Below are positions 1 to 8,280 of a stretch of 64,000 bases of DNA, piece after piece. This DNA comes from an uncultured Bacteroidales bacterium (GTDB taxonomy: Bacteria > Bacteroidota > Bacteroidia > Bacteroidales > FEN-979). The notes under the pieces are model-generated. The model did no database searches and was not told where the DNA came from. It worked only from the letters and a program-made list of their open reading frames with translations. A program made the position numbers and the translations under genes. The stretch is taken from positions 62,001 through 126,000 of the forward strand of contig CAIRDP010000019.1 in the NCBI GenBank assembly GCA_903877385.1, read 5' to 3'. The number at the start of each line of letters is the position of its first letter. The first letter of the stretch is position 1.

Positions 1-212
1 ATTTGCCTAAGCGAGAGGCCTTTCTTCTTCCACTCCAGGGTCTTGAGTGTGAAAGGGATCCTCAGGAACTGGTCGGTCCTGAACGGGGTATCATTAATGA
101 TTACTTCTATGGCCGCCGTTTCCGTTGGCGTGTAAACCGTTTCCTTTTTGCTGCAACCTGTTAAAAGGCCGGGCAGGCTGAACAGGGTGATAAAATACAT
201 CAGTGTTTTCAT
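1..212 (-). CDS. Lipoprotein, N-terminal part only (runs off window start)
   Basis: The reading frame opens with ATG at 210-212 on the minus strand and stays open to base 1. The first 20 residues are a lipoprotein signal peptide: a short charged start (MKT), a hydrophobic stretch and the lipobox LLTGC, so Cys19 should be lipidated. The mature part begins SKKETVYTPTETAAIEV and is too short to assign to a family. A TAATTTTG element on the same strand at 301-308 may be its promoter. Function unknown; probably envelope-anchored. Confidence 0.7.
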   Translation of the reverse strand, partial: MKTLMYFITLFSLPGLLTGCSKKETVYTPTETAAIEVIINDTPFRTDQFLRIPFTLKTLEWKKKGLSLRQ

Positions 213-300
213 ACTATATATTTTTTCTGGTGGATGGCCTCAGGCGGGAAGAGACGCGCATTAACGGCAATAATTTTTTCATGAAACAATAATGTTTCTT

Positions 301-308
301 CAAAATTA
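301..308 (-). promoter_or_regulatory. TAnnTTTG promoter element (TAATTTTG)
   Basis: Minus-strand match to the Bacteroidota -7 element, about 88 bases before the ATG of the partial lipoprotein. The surrounding bases are AT-rich. Confidence 0.35.
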
Positions 309-460
309 ATATATATAGTCTGAAATACAATAAGAATATTAAAGGTAATTGCAAACGTCAAAGGAAGAACACAAGCCTACTGGCTTTTTTGAAAACGGCA
401 AGTTCACAGGACCTGCCCGGAACTCCTGAAAAAGCCGGGATCCCTGTTCAGAGGGGAGCC

Positions 461-880
461 TTATAATGTCTTCGAAAACACGAGGATTTCATCCCGGGGC
501 TCGCAGCCGATCTTTGAATAGAAATCCTGAGCCCCTGTATTATCCTTCAGCACCATCATATGGCACTTTGTAACATGGATCTCCCTGAAGGATTGAAAAC
601 ACTTTTCCATCAACTCCCTGCCTGTATCTTTTCGCCTGAAGTCCTCATGAACGGCAAGATGATAAATATACCCCCTTCGGCCGTCATACCCTCCCAGTAC
701 TGTCCCGACCAGCTGATCCTCTGAGGTTGCAATAAAATTATGCTTAGGGTTCATTTTAACATGCTCCGACAGATCCCTGATGTTATCTGAGCCCCGTATT
801 GCCAGCCCTTTCATATTTTTCCATAATTCAATGGAAGCAGGTATGTCCTTTACTTCCATAATACTGATCGATATACCCAT
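461..880 (-). CDS. GNAT family N-acetyltransferase
   Basis: A 139-residue cytoplasmic protein with the single-domain GNAT layout. The acetyl-CoA region lies near residues 68-95, where a hydrophobic strand (GYIYHLAVHEDF) is followed by RRKDTGRELM, a degenerate form of the R/Q-x-x-G-x-G/A loop with Asp at the first glycine. The C-terminal NTGAQDFYSKIGC is the typical GNAT motif B. Length is usual for a stand-alone GNAT. It is divergent from the amidohydrolase gene, and each has its own promoter element in the 57-base gap between ATG 880 and the downstream element. The substrate cannot be told from sequence. Confidence 0.85.
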   Translation of the reverse strand: MGISISIMEVKDIPASIELWKNMKGLAIRGSDNIRDLSEHVKMNPKHNFIATSEDQLVGTVLGGYDGRRGYIYHLAVHEDFRRKDTGRELMEKCFQSFREIHVTKCHMMVLKDNTGAQDFYSKIGCEPRDEILVFSKTL

Positions 881-904
881 AGGATGCCTGTTGATTTATC
901 TGCC

Positions 905-912
905 CAAAATTA
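905..912 (-). promoter_or_regulatory. TAnnTTTG promoter element (TAATTTTG)
   Basis: Minus-strand match 25 bases before the acetyltransferase ATG at 880. Confidence 0.5.
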
Positions 913-956
913 ATAAACCTTAGCTGCCATCCCTTATTGCCTGCTTTGAAATATTC

Positions 957-964
957 TACCTTTG
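957..964 (+). promoter_or_regulatory. TAnnTTTG promoter element (TACCTTTG)
   Basis: Exact match to the Bacteroidota -7 consensus, with a TTG at 937-939 as a possible -33 half. It lies inside the reading frame that opens at 937 and only five bases before the ATG at 970. It therefore argues for 970 as the true start and for a very short leader. Confidence 0.6.
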
Positions 965-969
965 CGCTC

Positions 970-1785
970 ATGCAAACATCATTGCGGATCATAAAGCCCG
1001 CAAATGCGAAGCCTTTGCCTGTAATTGCCCATATTCCTCATTCCTCGGTGATCATCCCCTCTAACGTGAGGCCCCAGATCATTCTCAATGATAAGGAGCT
1101 TGCAGATGAACTGCTGGCTTTGACCGACCGTTATACCGACGAACTGTTTGATTGCATTGTCAAACTGGGAGGATATGCTTTTGTGAATAATCTTAGCAGG
1201 CTGGTCATCGATCCTGAACGCTTCCTTTCGGATAGCATGGAATCAATGGCTGCAAAAGGAATGGGGGCTGTTTACAAGAGTACATCGAAGAAACTGGTAC
1301 TGAGGGAGGATAAGGTTTTTGATAATTGCCGGCCTTTCCTGATCTCAAGGTATTTCAAACCCTATGGGTTGGAGCTCGAGGCGCTTACGGGAAACCTGAT
1401 TAAGGAAGCGGGGCGATGCCTGATCATTGATTGCCATTCTTACCCTTTGAATCCTCTGCCATATGAGGACGAAACAAAGGCTGAAAGACCTGAACTCTGC
1501 ATAGGAACATCCGGATTTCACACACCGGCCTTTATCATTGATATTATTACTGCCTATTGCAACGAAAACGGGCTCTCATTGGGTTTCAATATGCCTTTTA
1601 AAGATACCTATGTCCCTTTGAAGTACTATAAGAAAAGCCGTAATGTAAGTTCAGTTATGTTCGAAATCCGGCGCGACCTTTACATGGATGAGTCGAACGG
1701 CTCTAAGAACAATGGGTTTGAGCTGATTAAAACCCATATTGAGGCAATAATAATAAGGCTGAAGGACGCCTTTATGAAACCCTGA
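970..1785 (+). CDS. N-formylglutamate amidohydrolase family protein
   Basis: With the start at 970 the product is 271 residues. An in-frame ATG exists at 937, but the promoter element at 957-964 overlaps that extension. The N-terminal motif HIPHSS (residues 21-26) and the later LIIDCHSYP are the metal-binding signatures of this amidohydrolase family, which releases formate from N-formylglutamate at the end of one histidine degradation route. No hut genes are nearby, so the substrate could be another N-formyl or N-acyl amino acid. No signal peptide; cytoplasmic. Confidence 0.8.
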   Translation: MQTSLRIIKPANAKPLPVIAHIPHSSVIIPSNVRPQIILNDKELADELLALTDRYTDELFDCIVKLGGYAFVNNLSRLVIDPERFLSDSMESMAAKGMGAVYKSTSKKLVLREDKVFDNCRPFLISRYFKPYGLELEALTGNLIKEAGRCLIIDCHSYPLNPLPYEDETKAERPELCIGTSGFHTPAFIIDIITAYCNENGLSLGFNMPFKDTYVPLKYYKKSRNVSSVMFEIRRDLYMDESNGSKNNGFELIKTHIEAIIIRLKDAFMKP

Positions 1786-1881
1786 TGTTGCAGTCCACAC
1801 AGTCAATCATGGCCCGGGGAAGCTTCAGCTTTGGCAGGAAACTTTTTCAGTAAGGTGATATACAATGTCTGCCCGTCTCAA

Positions 1882-3123
1882 TTATTTCCCGAACTTCCCC
1901 AGCAGATCCTTCACCGCATCCTTATGCACAAGAAATGACATCATCTTCAGTTTAATGTAATCTCCCCTGAAGAAATAATATCCGAACTCGGGCGAGGCCT
2001 CGTCGTTGTTTCTTGAACCTGAACCCGAATCCTTGATAAGGTACCAGTCGCTGCCGTCTTTTTCGTACCAGCCGATGAGGTGCATGCCGTGGTCGTCGGT
2101 GGTGGTGCCGTTCGAAAACCTGAACTGCCTCGCATTATCGTCAATGTCGGCTACAGGGATGTCAAAGCTGGGTATTATGGCTACCTGTGACTCGCGACTG
2201 AAGCCTGCTTCGGATACGTCGCCTCCGACCACTACGGTGTAATGGTTTTTGATGGCATTTTTAAGGGCAGTCATGAAATCTTCGAGGGGCACATTGTAGT
2301 AATCCTTGCTGTGCCACCAGTTATCCTCCACTTCATATTCAACCTTCTGCCAGAAGGGCTGCTGCAGGTATGAAAGTACATCCACATAATCATCCATCCT
2401 GAGCCTGAGTACATTAGCGAGAAATTCTTTCGGCGTATACTTGGTCCCTTTATAGTCAAAGGTTTCGGGGGGAGCTCCCATGTAATGGTTCATAATGCTT
2501 TTGACTGCGGATATCACCGCTGCCTCGTCCCAGGCGTTGTTGTTTTTAACGCTCTGCATGTAGTTCTTAAGCTCGGCATACATTTTCGCATGGGTGTAGA
2601 ATTTGCGCCCGGCTTCCATCCCGGTGTACGCCTCTCTTGGCACTATCCCGTATTTTTTAAAATCACGCACAACGGCATTGCCTTCGGAACCTTCGCCAAA
2701 GGCTGAATTCCCGCGTTCTGCCACGAATCGGCCGGCCCTTTCAACGTATTCCCAGTAAACAGTGTACATTTCGGAAAGCCTGACTTCCTGTTTCGTAAGC
2801 CGGTATACCTCGGATTCAAAAAAGGAGGTTGTCGAAAAACACCAGCAGGTGTTGGTGTTACCCTGGGATACCGGGGGGTTATGCCATTCTTGCTGGTACA
2901 GGCTTACTTTGTTTGGGAAACTCATCCCGCTGAGGTCGGCCTGGAAGCGTTTTTCTTTTTTGGCGGGTTCGCTGCCCTCATCCACCGCCCTTACATCCTT
3001 CATGATGGTGTTCTGGAAATAACCGGGTTTCCCTTCCTTCATGACCCCCGGGGTCTTTGGCTGCTGCGCGAAAGCTGCTGTTGCAATGATAAAAACAGAG
3101 ATGGCAAAAATGATCTTTTTCAT
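1882..3123 (-). CDS. Secreted papain-fold (C1) cysteine peptidase
   Basis: Start placed at 3123 because the sequence from there is a signal peptide (MKKIIFAISVFIIATAAFA, cleavage near residue 19); the open frame extends upstream to 3213 without signal features. The 413-residue product aligns with papain/bleomycin hydrolase: Gln87 for the oxyanion hole, Cys93-Trp94 for the nucleophile, and His345 in DDHGMHLIGW. The third catalytic position, Asn in papain (KNSWG), is Asp365 here (IKDSG), and the following Trp is Gly. Residues 195-330 hold an insertion resembling the bleomycin hydrolase hook region. It probably acts in the periplasm or outside the cell on peptides. No operon partner is visible. 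Confidence 0.85.
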   Translation of the reverse strand: MKKIIFAISVFIIATAAFAQQPKTPGVMKEGKPGYFQNTIMKDVRAVDEGSEPAKKEKRFQADLSGMSFPNKVSLYQQEWHNPPVSQGNTNTCWCFSTTSFFESEVYRLTKQEVRLSEMYTVYWEYVERAGRFVAERGNSAFGEGSEGNAVVRDFKKYGIVPREAYTGMEAGRKFYTHAKMYAELKNYMQSVKNNNAWDEAAVISAVKSIMNHYMGAPPETFDYKGTKYTPKEFLANVLRLRMDDYVDVLSYLQQPFWQKVEYEVEDNWWHSKDYYNVPLEDFMTALKNAIKNHYTVVVGGDVSEAGFSRESQVAIIPSFDIPVADIDDNARQFRFSNGTTTDDHGMHLIGWYEKDGSDWYLIKDSGSGSRNNDEASPEFGYYFFRGDYIKLKMMSFLVHKDAVKDLLGKFGK

Positions 3124-3299
3124 GGTCAGGCGATTTTGTTGCAAATTACATGAAAATTTGATCCTTGTAAACGACTTTAGTATATTTTCCGGGCAAAACT
3201 CATCCGCAGACAAAAAAAATCATTAATAATCCATAGGGTATTTCCATTTTGAAGTATCTTATACACAGAAGAAATACAGAACCTGAAAAACCATAAGCC

Positions 3300-4550
3300 A
3301 TGAAAACATTCAATAAAAACCTGCTGCGTTTCAGCCTCTTGTTCCTGCTGTTTGCAGCTACTGCTGCAGCTACGGCACAAAGCAGCTTTGTTACCGTAAG
3401 CGGAACCCTCAGGGACGCCCGTTCCGGTGATAAGATCAGCTATGCCGCAATAACCGTCCCCGGCACGGGGATTGGAACGGTATCAAATTCCGACGGGGAT
3501 TTTACCTTAAAAGTGAACACCTCGCTCAATGCTGAATATTTTGAAGTGTCGCATTTGGGATATGCAACCATGAAGTTTAAGATCAGCGAAGGGCTTGGCA
3601 GCGACAAGACTTACCAGCTTGATACCAGGCCCGTCAGCCTGCAGGAGATCTCGGTAATACCTAAAGACGCACGTGAAATCGTTGAACTGGCCATTCAGAA
3701 TATTAAAAAGAATTACAGCCAGTCGCCTAATATGATGAGAAGTTTCTACCGTGAGTCGGTGAGGCAGCGCAGAACCTATCTTTCGGTTTCGGAGGCCGTG
3801 GTCGATATTTATAAAACCCCTTATTCGGGGCTGCTGAACGACAAGGTGAGGATTTTCAAGGGCCGCAAGGCCACTAACGTGAAAAAAGCCGACACCTTGA
3901 TGGTCCAGCTGCAGGGCGGTCCGCAGGTTGCCATACTGCTCGATATCGTTAAAAATACCGATCTTAGCATAGCCCTGGATAATCTTGATAATTACCGTTT
4001 CGAATTCGTTACTATCGCTAATATTGATAACAAGCTGAACTGGGTGATCAGTTTTGCACCGGGTGTCGTCAAGGAAGAACCGCTTTATACCGGCAAGCTT
4101 TACATCGAACAGGATAATATGGCAATAAGCAGGGCCGAATTCAGCATCGATCTCAGTGATGAAGAAAAGGCAGCCCGGGTTTTTGTGCAGAAAAAGCCTT
4201 CGGGGCTGATGTTTATGCCCACCTCGACAGGCTACCTGGTAACCTATAAGGAACAGAACGGTAAATATTACCTCGACTATGTGCGCATTGATCTGAAATT
4301 CCGCTGCGACTGGAAGAGACGGCTGTTTAAGAATTCCTATACGCTGATGTCGGAGTTGGCCGTTACCGACAGGCGGGCCGATAATATCGTTAAATTTGCC
4401 AGCCAGGAGATTTTCAGGTCGAACATGGTGTTCACCGATAAGGTGGAGGCTTTTACTGATGTTGACTTTTGGGGTGAAAACAACATCATTGAACCTGATA
4501 ATTCCATCGAAAACGCCATCAAAAAGCTTTCGAAAAGCATGAAGAAATAA
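3300..4550 (+). CDS. Carboxypeptidase-regulatory-like domain protein with C-terminal FYRE-type domain
   Basis: A 416-residue exported protein. Residues 1-27 are a signal peptide ending in ATAQ. Residues 30-110 form a CarboxypepD_reg-like beta-sandwich (VSGTLRDARSG, then SNSDGDFTL and VSHLGY). From about 120 to the end is a domain marked by SFYRES and DIYKTPYSG. The same domain, in the same order, forms the C-terminal half of the protein at 6091-7707, so the two are paralogues (shared FYRE, SEAV, IYK.PY, LLDIVKN, LYTG/LYAG..YIE and DFWG). A sigma factor starts 35 bases downstream, which suggests one operon through 7707. Likely surface or periplasmic; biochemical role unknown. Confidence 0.8.
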   Translation: MKTFNKNLLRFSLLFLLFAATAAATAQSSFVTVSGTLRDARSGDKISYAAITVPGTGIGTVSNSDGDFTLKVNTSLNAEYFEVSHLGYATMKFKISEGLGSDKTYQLDTRPVSLQEISVIPKDAREIVELAIQNIKKNYSQSPNMMRSFYRESVRQRRTYLSVSEAVVDIYKTPYSGLLNDKVRIFKGRKATNVKKADTLMVQLQGGPQVAILLDIVKNTDLSIALDNLDNYRFEFVTIANIDNKLNWVISFAPGVVKEEPLYTGKLYIEQDNMAISRAEFSIDLSDEEKAARVFVQKKPSGLMFMPTSTGYLVTYKEQNGKYYLDYVRIDLKFRCDWKRRLFKNSYTLMSELAVTDRRADNIVKFASQEIFRSNMVFTDKVEAFTDVDFWGENNIIEPDNSIENAIKKLSKSMKK

Positions 4551-4585
4551 CCACCGTTGCAGGCATATAAACTCTGCCATTCCAT

Positions 4586-5146
4586 ATGAATCTTAATGAT
4601 TTATACATACAGCAAAAGATCCGGGCCGGTGACATCAGGGAATTTGAACGTCTTTTTATGCAGTACTACGAACCTTTGTGCAGGCATGCCGGTAAAATAC
4701 TGAATGATATGGATACTGCCGAAGACGTGGTACAGGAGTTTTTTTATAATTTCTGGAAAGACAGGGAAAGCGCAGGCCTGAAGTTTTCACTGAACGCTTA
4801 CCTCTACCGGTCGGTCCGCAACAATGCCCTGCATTACCTCGACCACCTTGCCATCCGTAAAAACTATGCCGAAAAAGCCTTATGCGAGTTCAGGGAAATG
4901 GTGCCGGCCAATCTGCAAACTGAGCTTGACCTCAACGAGCTGGACGAAGTTATAAACACCACCTTGAAGCATATGCCCGAACGCTGCGCACAGGTATTCA
5001 GGATGAACCGGTTCGAGGGGAGGAAATACAGGGAGATTGCCGGGATCCTCTCGATCTCAGAGAAAACCGTGGAGGCGGATATGAGCAGGGCCCTGCAGAT
5101 ATTCAGGAGATCATTGAGGGATTATACGGGGGGAAAAGTGAGATGA
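4586..5146 (+). CDS. ECF-type RNA polymerase sigma factor (FecI-like)
   Basis: A 186-residue sigma-70 factor with only regions 2 and 4. Region 2 spans residues 17-60 (FERLFMQYYEPL, then DTAEDVVQEFFYNFW). Region 4 lies near 125-175 and ends in a helix-turn-helix (KYREIAGILSISEKTVEADM). Length fits Bacteroidota ECF sigma factors. The next gene encodes a FecR-type membrane anti-sigma factor, so this sigma is expected to be held at the inner membrane and released by an envelope signal. The likely source of that signal is the STN-domain protein at 6091-7707. Confidence 0.92.
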   Translation: MNLNDLYIQQKIRAGDIREFERLFMQYYEPLCRHAGKILNDMDTAEDVVQEFFYNFWKDRESAGLKFSLNAYLYRSVRNNALHYLDHLAIRKNYAEKALCEFREMVPANLQTELDLNELDEVINTTLKHMPERCAQVFRMNRFEGRKYREIAGILSISEKTVEADMSRALQIFRRSLRDYTGGKVR

Positions 5147-5149
5147 TGA

Positions 5150-5227
<78 letters not shown>

Positions 5228-5258
5228 GATGCAAGATGTAAAATAGATCAAGATAACT

Positions 5259-6140
5259 ATGCATATGGAAGAGATTAAAGAGATTAGACCAATTCACTCA
5301 CGTCAGGCCTGGGATAAGCTTTATGCCCGGCTTCAGGATGAGAACCTGGTCGCCGAACAGGGGGGGGAGGTGAAAAGCAAATTTCTTTATTATAGTCTGC
5401 GGATGGCTGCCGTGGCCTTGATCCTGCTTGGGATTGGCTTTGCGCTGTATCTGAATCTGAACCGCAGGCCTGAGATTGCCATGCTTAAACTGAATACCTC
5501 GAACGAAACGGCCACCCTTATCAAAACCCTGGAGGATGGATCGGTGATCTATATCGCGCAGAATTCACTCTTCTCTTTTCCTGCCCGGTTTAATCCGGCA
5601 TCCCGAAATGTTGAGCTCAAAGGCGAGGCTTTTTTCGATATTGCTCCCGATGCATCAAAGCCGTTTATCATTGAAACTGACGAAGCTTTGATACAGGTAC
5701 TGGGAACGGCATTTAATGTGAAAACGAAAAACGGTACCGGCTTTGAACTCTTTGTTGAGAGAGGAAAAGTCAAAGTATGCCTGAAAAAGGATCCTTCACA
5801 CAGCGAGATGGTTTCGGCAGGGGAAAAGATATCCACCCTCAATCAAAGCTTGTTTAAGTCGAAGTTTGCTGCGAACGAAACCAGCTTATGGTATAAGCAA
5901 CGCATGCATTTTAAGGATGAGAAACTCAGTGATATCATTAGCGTGCTGAATCGGAATTTCAGCACTAACTTTGTGCTGGCAAATAATGAGACCGGGAAAC
6001 ATAAGCTTACCGTTACGTTCCAGAACGAATCGGCCGGAACAATGACCGAACTCATTTGTGCGGCTCTGAACCTGAAAAGCCAAACCATCAATGGGTCTGT
6101 TGTATTCTCTGAAGTCAAGGAAGGCGCAAAACCCGATTGA
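5259..6140 (+). CDS. FecR-family anti-sigma factor
   Basis: A 293-residue single-pass inner-membrane protein. The N-terminal ~43 residues are cytoplasmic and should bind the sigma factor. A membrane helix follows at about residues 44-64 (LRMAAVALILLGIGFALYL). The periplasmic FecR domain runs from about 80 to 190, with LEDGSVIYIAQNS, ELKGEAFFDIA and QVLGTAFNVKT as hallmarks. Residues ~215-290 match the C-terminal DUF4974 domain found in Bacteroidota FecR proteins. The 3' end overlaps the next gene by 50 bases, suggesting translational coupling. A second ATG two codons in (5265) is an equally good start. Confidence 0.9.
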   Translation: MHMEEIKEIRPIHSRQAWDKLYARLQDENLVAEQGGEVKSKFLYYSLRMAAVALILLGIGFALYLNLNRRPEIAMLKLNTSNETATLIKTLEDGSVIYIAQNSLFSFPARFNPASRNVELKGEAFFDIAPDASKPFIIETDEALIQVLGTAFNVKTKNGTGFELFVERGKVKVCLKKDPSHSEMVSAGEKISTLNQSLFKSKFAANETSLWYKQRMHFKDEKLSDIISVLNRNFSTNFVLANNETGKHKLTVTFQNESAGTMTELICAALNLKSQTINGSVVFSEVKEGAKPD

Positions 6141-7707
6141 GTCTTGCAAACACCGCCTGTGGCGCTTCCCCGGCCATGCCTGTTTGTTAAGTTTATTTGT
6201 CTTGCTGTGCCCGCTAAACGCAGTTTTCGGGCAGGTGTCACTGCTCGATAAAGTCATCAGCATACACAAACAAAACACCAGTCTTTACGAAGCCTTGAAC
6301 CTGATTTCGCAAAAGGCCGACTGCCTTTTTGTTTATGAAAGCGGGGTTATTGAAAGCGAAAAAAGGATCAGGCTGCATGCCGAAAACCAGCCCTTGCACA
6401 GCCTGCTCGATAAGCTGTTGTCGGATCCTTCGCTTCAATACAAAGTGCTGGGAAAGCATATCCTGATTTATAAGGCTGATAAGGCGAATCCTTTGAATAA
6501 GGCGCAGGCGGATATCCCGCCAAAGGATAGCTGTAAAAATATCGTCATCAGGGGCCATGTTTACGATAAGGAAAACAAAGCGGCTATACCCTATGCCACG
6601 GTGGGGACTGCGGAGGGAAACACCGGGACCGTTACGAACAGCGACGGATTTTTTGCGATCAGGATCCCTGCCCGGCTTATAGGAACTTCACTGTTGGTAT
6701 CGCACCTGGGATATATGAGCCAGTCGATCCCGCTTCGCCTGGTCAACGGGCAGCAGCTTGATCTTTACCTTAACCGCAGGGTTATTTCCATACAGGAAGT
6801 CATTATCAGGTATATCGATCCGAATATAATTATTCAGAAGGCGATGGAAAGCCGCAGGGCAAACTATGCTCCCGATCCAGCCTATCTTACAACGTTTTAC
6901 CGTGAAGGCGTGCGCAAGAACACTAAGTATGTCAGCTATTCGGAGGCTGTTTTCAAAATATACAAATCACCTTATACTGCCGGTGAGCATGCCGACCAGG
7001 TGAAGCTGCTCAAGTCGAGAAAAGTTCATGATGCCAATCCCCGCGACACGGTATTGCTGAAACTCAAGGCCGGTGTTGAGTCGGCCCTCATGCTTGATAT
7101 TGTTAAAAATGTCCCTGGTTTTCTTGTCCAGGCCCCGCCCGTGGAATACACCTATAAGTATTCCGACCTGGTTTCGTATAATGCCAGGGATGCTTATGCC
7201 ATCACGTTTGTGCAGAAGGAAGGCCTGGACAAAGCATTATATGCCGGTACAGTTTACATTGAGAAAGAGAGCTTTGCCTTGCTTGGAGCTGATTTTGAAA
7301 TAAATCCTGCTTACCTCGACATTGCAGCTGAAGACCTCGTTCTGAAAAAAAGCAGCAGGCTTAAAGTAAAGCTTGAAAAGATAACGTATTCGGTCAGCTA
7401 CCTGCCCTTCAACGGCCGGTATTACCTCGGGCATGTGCGTTGCGAAATACAGGTGAAAACACGATTAAAGAACCACCTGTCCTCCGATAATTTTTACACC
7501 TTCCTGGAACTGGCAACCTGTAACATCGATACTGCAGGCGTTATAAAATTTCCGAAGCAGGAAACGCTGAAGCCTAATGTTGTTTTTTCTGATCAGCCTT
7601 ACAGCAGCAATGATGATTTCTGGGGCGATTTCAATACCATCACCCCCGAAGCAAACCTAAGCGAAGCCCTCTCGAAGATTATAGGGAAGATTGAAGAGAT
7701 TCACTAA
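6091..7707 (+). CDS. STN-domain protein with carboxypeptidase-like and FYRE-type domains, no TonB barrel
   Basis: A 538-residue protein overlapping the fecR-like gene by 50 bases. A signal sequence lies at about residues 28-48 (ACLLSLFVLLCPLNAVFGQ), preceded by an unusually long N-terminus; no later in-frame ATG precedes the signal. Residues 51-127 are an STN domain, the fold that in TonB receptors touches FecR (QNTSLYEALNLISQKAD). Residues 150-230 are a CarboxypepD_reg-like domain. Residues ~255-538 are paralogous to the C-terminal domain of the 3300-4550 product. The plug and 22-strand barrel expected after an STN domain are absent. Inferred role: envelope sensor or sensor partner for the adjacent FecR. 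Confidence 0.85.
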   Translation: MGLLYSLKSRKAQNPIESCKHRLWRFPGHACLLSLFVLLCPLNAVFGQVSLLDKVISIHKQNTSLYEALNLISQKADCLFVYESGVIESEKRIRLHAENQPLHSLLDKLLSDPSLQYKVLGKHILIYKADKANPLNKAQADIPPKDSCKNIVIRGHVYDKENKAAIPYATVGTAEGNTGTVTNSDGFFAIRIPARLIGTSLLVSHLGYMSQSIPLRLVNGQQLDLYLNRRVISIQEVIIRYIDPNIIIQKAMESRRANYAPDPAYLTTFYREGVRKNTKYVSYSEAVFKIYKSPYTAGEHADQVKLLKSRKVHDANPRDTVLLKLKAGVESALMLDIVKNVPGFLVQAPPVEYTYKYSDLVSYNARDAYAITFVQKEGLDKALYAGTVYIEKESFALLGADFEINPAYLDIAAEDLVLKKSSRLKVKLEKITYSVSYLPFNGRYYLGHVRCEIQVKTRLKNHLSSDNFYTFLELATCNIDTAGVIKFPKQETLKPNVVFSDQPYSSNDDFWGDFNTITPEANLSEALSKIIGKIEEIH

Positions 7708-7919
7708 AATTTTTTCAGTGCGTACTTCAACCTGATCTCGTCTTCCCTGCTTTTATCCGTGACATAAATGATGGTGCGGCCATCGTTGAGAATGATGGGA
7801 TACTTGCCTGTTAAAGAACCTGTATAGGATTTATTTTTTGGAACTCTCCTTGGATGGTTTGAAACGCTTAACCTGTTATCGAAGATATCGTTATTTGAAA
7901 TATTATGATTTGCTTTCAT
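7704..7919 (-). CDS. Small hypothetical protein (71 aa)
   Basis: Read from the ATG at 7919 it gives 71 residues; the frame is open to 8021, but that extension looks like untranslated sequence. The C-terminal half (KYPIILNDGRTIIYVTDKS, then REDEIRLKYAL) has a protein-like alternation of strand and charged helix. It is basic and has no membrane segment. It converges with the STN gene, overlapping it by four bases. I recall similar short Bacteroidota proteins but cannot name a family, so function is unknown. Confidence 0.5.
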   Translation of the reverse strand: MKANHNISNNDIFDNRLSVSNHPRRVPKNKSYTGSLTGKYPIILNDGRTIIYVTDKSREDEIRLKYALKKF

Positions 7920-8111
7920 TATCTTAAGAATATTGATGGTTGACGGATTGCTTTTTACCCTCCGTTTACTATTAAACACCAATATCATGGAAATATTCTT
8001 TAAGCCTCTCATTCTTAACATATAATTAACATTTGAAACCTGTCGGTGGTTTGAGAACCCTTATACGATCCTGAAGTTCAAAATAGTGATGATTCTGACT
8101 GGGTTTTGCAG

Positions 8112-8119
8112 TATCTTTG
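8112..8119 (+). promoter_or_regulatory. TAnnTTTG promoter element (TATCTTTG)
   Basis: Exact consensus four bases before the ATG of the 50-residue gene at 8124. This is the same near-leaderless spacing seen at 957, 32235 and 38602. Confidence 0.55.
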
Positions 8120-8123
8120 CCGC

Positions 8124-8276
8124 ATGAAAAAGAAACTCTCGGGATTGGGAATCCTGTTCATGCTTATCCTCAAACACCCGCCCCTGCCGGAGATCTCCCT
8201 CTTTCAGAAGACTTCCATAGTGGAGGTCCGCAGTTTCTCCCTTAAGAAGGTTGCCCTGGACTATTTCCTGAATTAA
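8124..8276 (+). CDS. Small hypothetical protein (50 aa)
   Basis: ATG AAA AAG AAA at 8124 opens a 50-codon frame ending in TAA at 8274-8276. The N-terminus is MKKKLSGLGILFMLILKH: three lysines and a hydrophobic run that could be a short membrane anchor. The rest (PPLPEISLFQ, then SFSLKKVALDYFLN) is unremarkable. The strong promoter element four bases upstream and the fit between frame and gap (ending five bases before the nitroreductase stop) support a real gene. No family recognised. Confidence 0.5.
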   Translation: MKKKLSGLGILFMLILKHPPLPEISLFQKTSIVEVRSFSLKKVALDYFLN

Positions 8277-8280
8277 ATTA

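Noticed and set aside
371-390. Short stem AAGCC/GGCTT followed by T residues, as a plus-strand terminator
   Set aside because: The stem is only five pairs and no plus-strand gene lies upstream in the window to be terminated.
3507-4580. 357-codon open frame on the minus strand
   Set aside because: It lies fully opposite the carboxypeptidase-like gene at 3300-4550; that protein has a signal peptide and a paralogue, while the antisense frame has no recognisable features.
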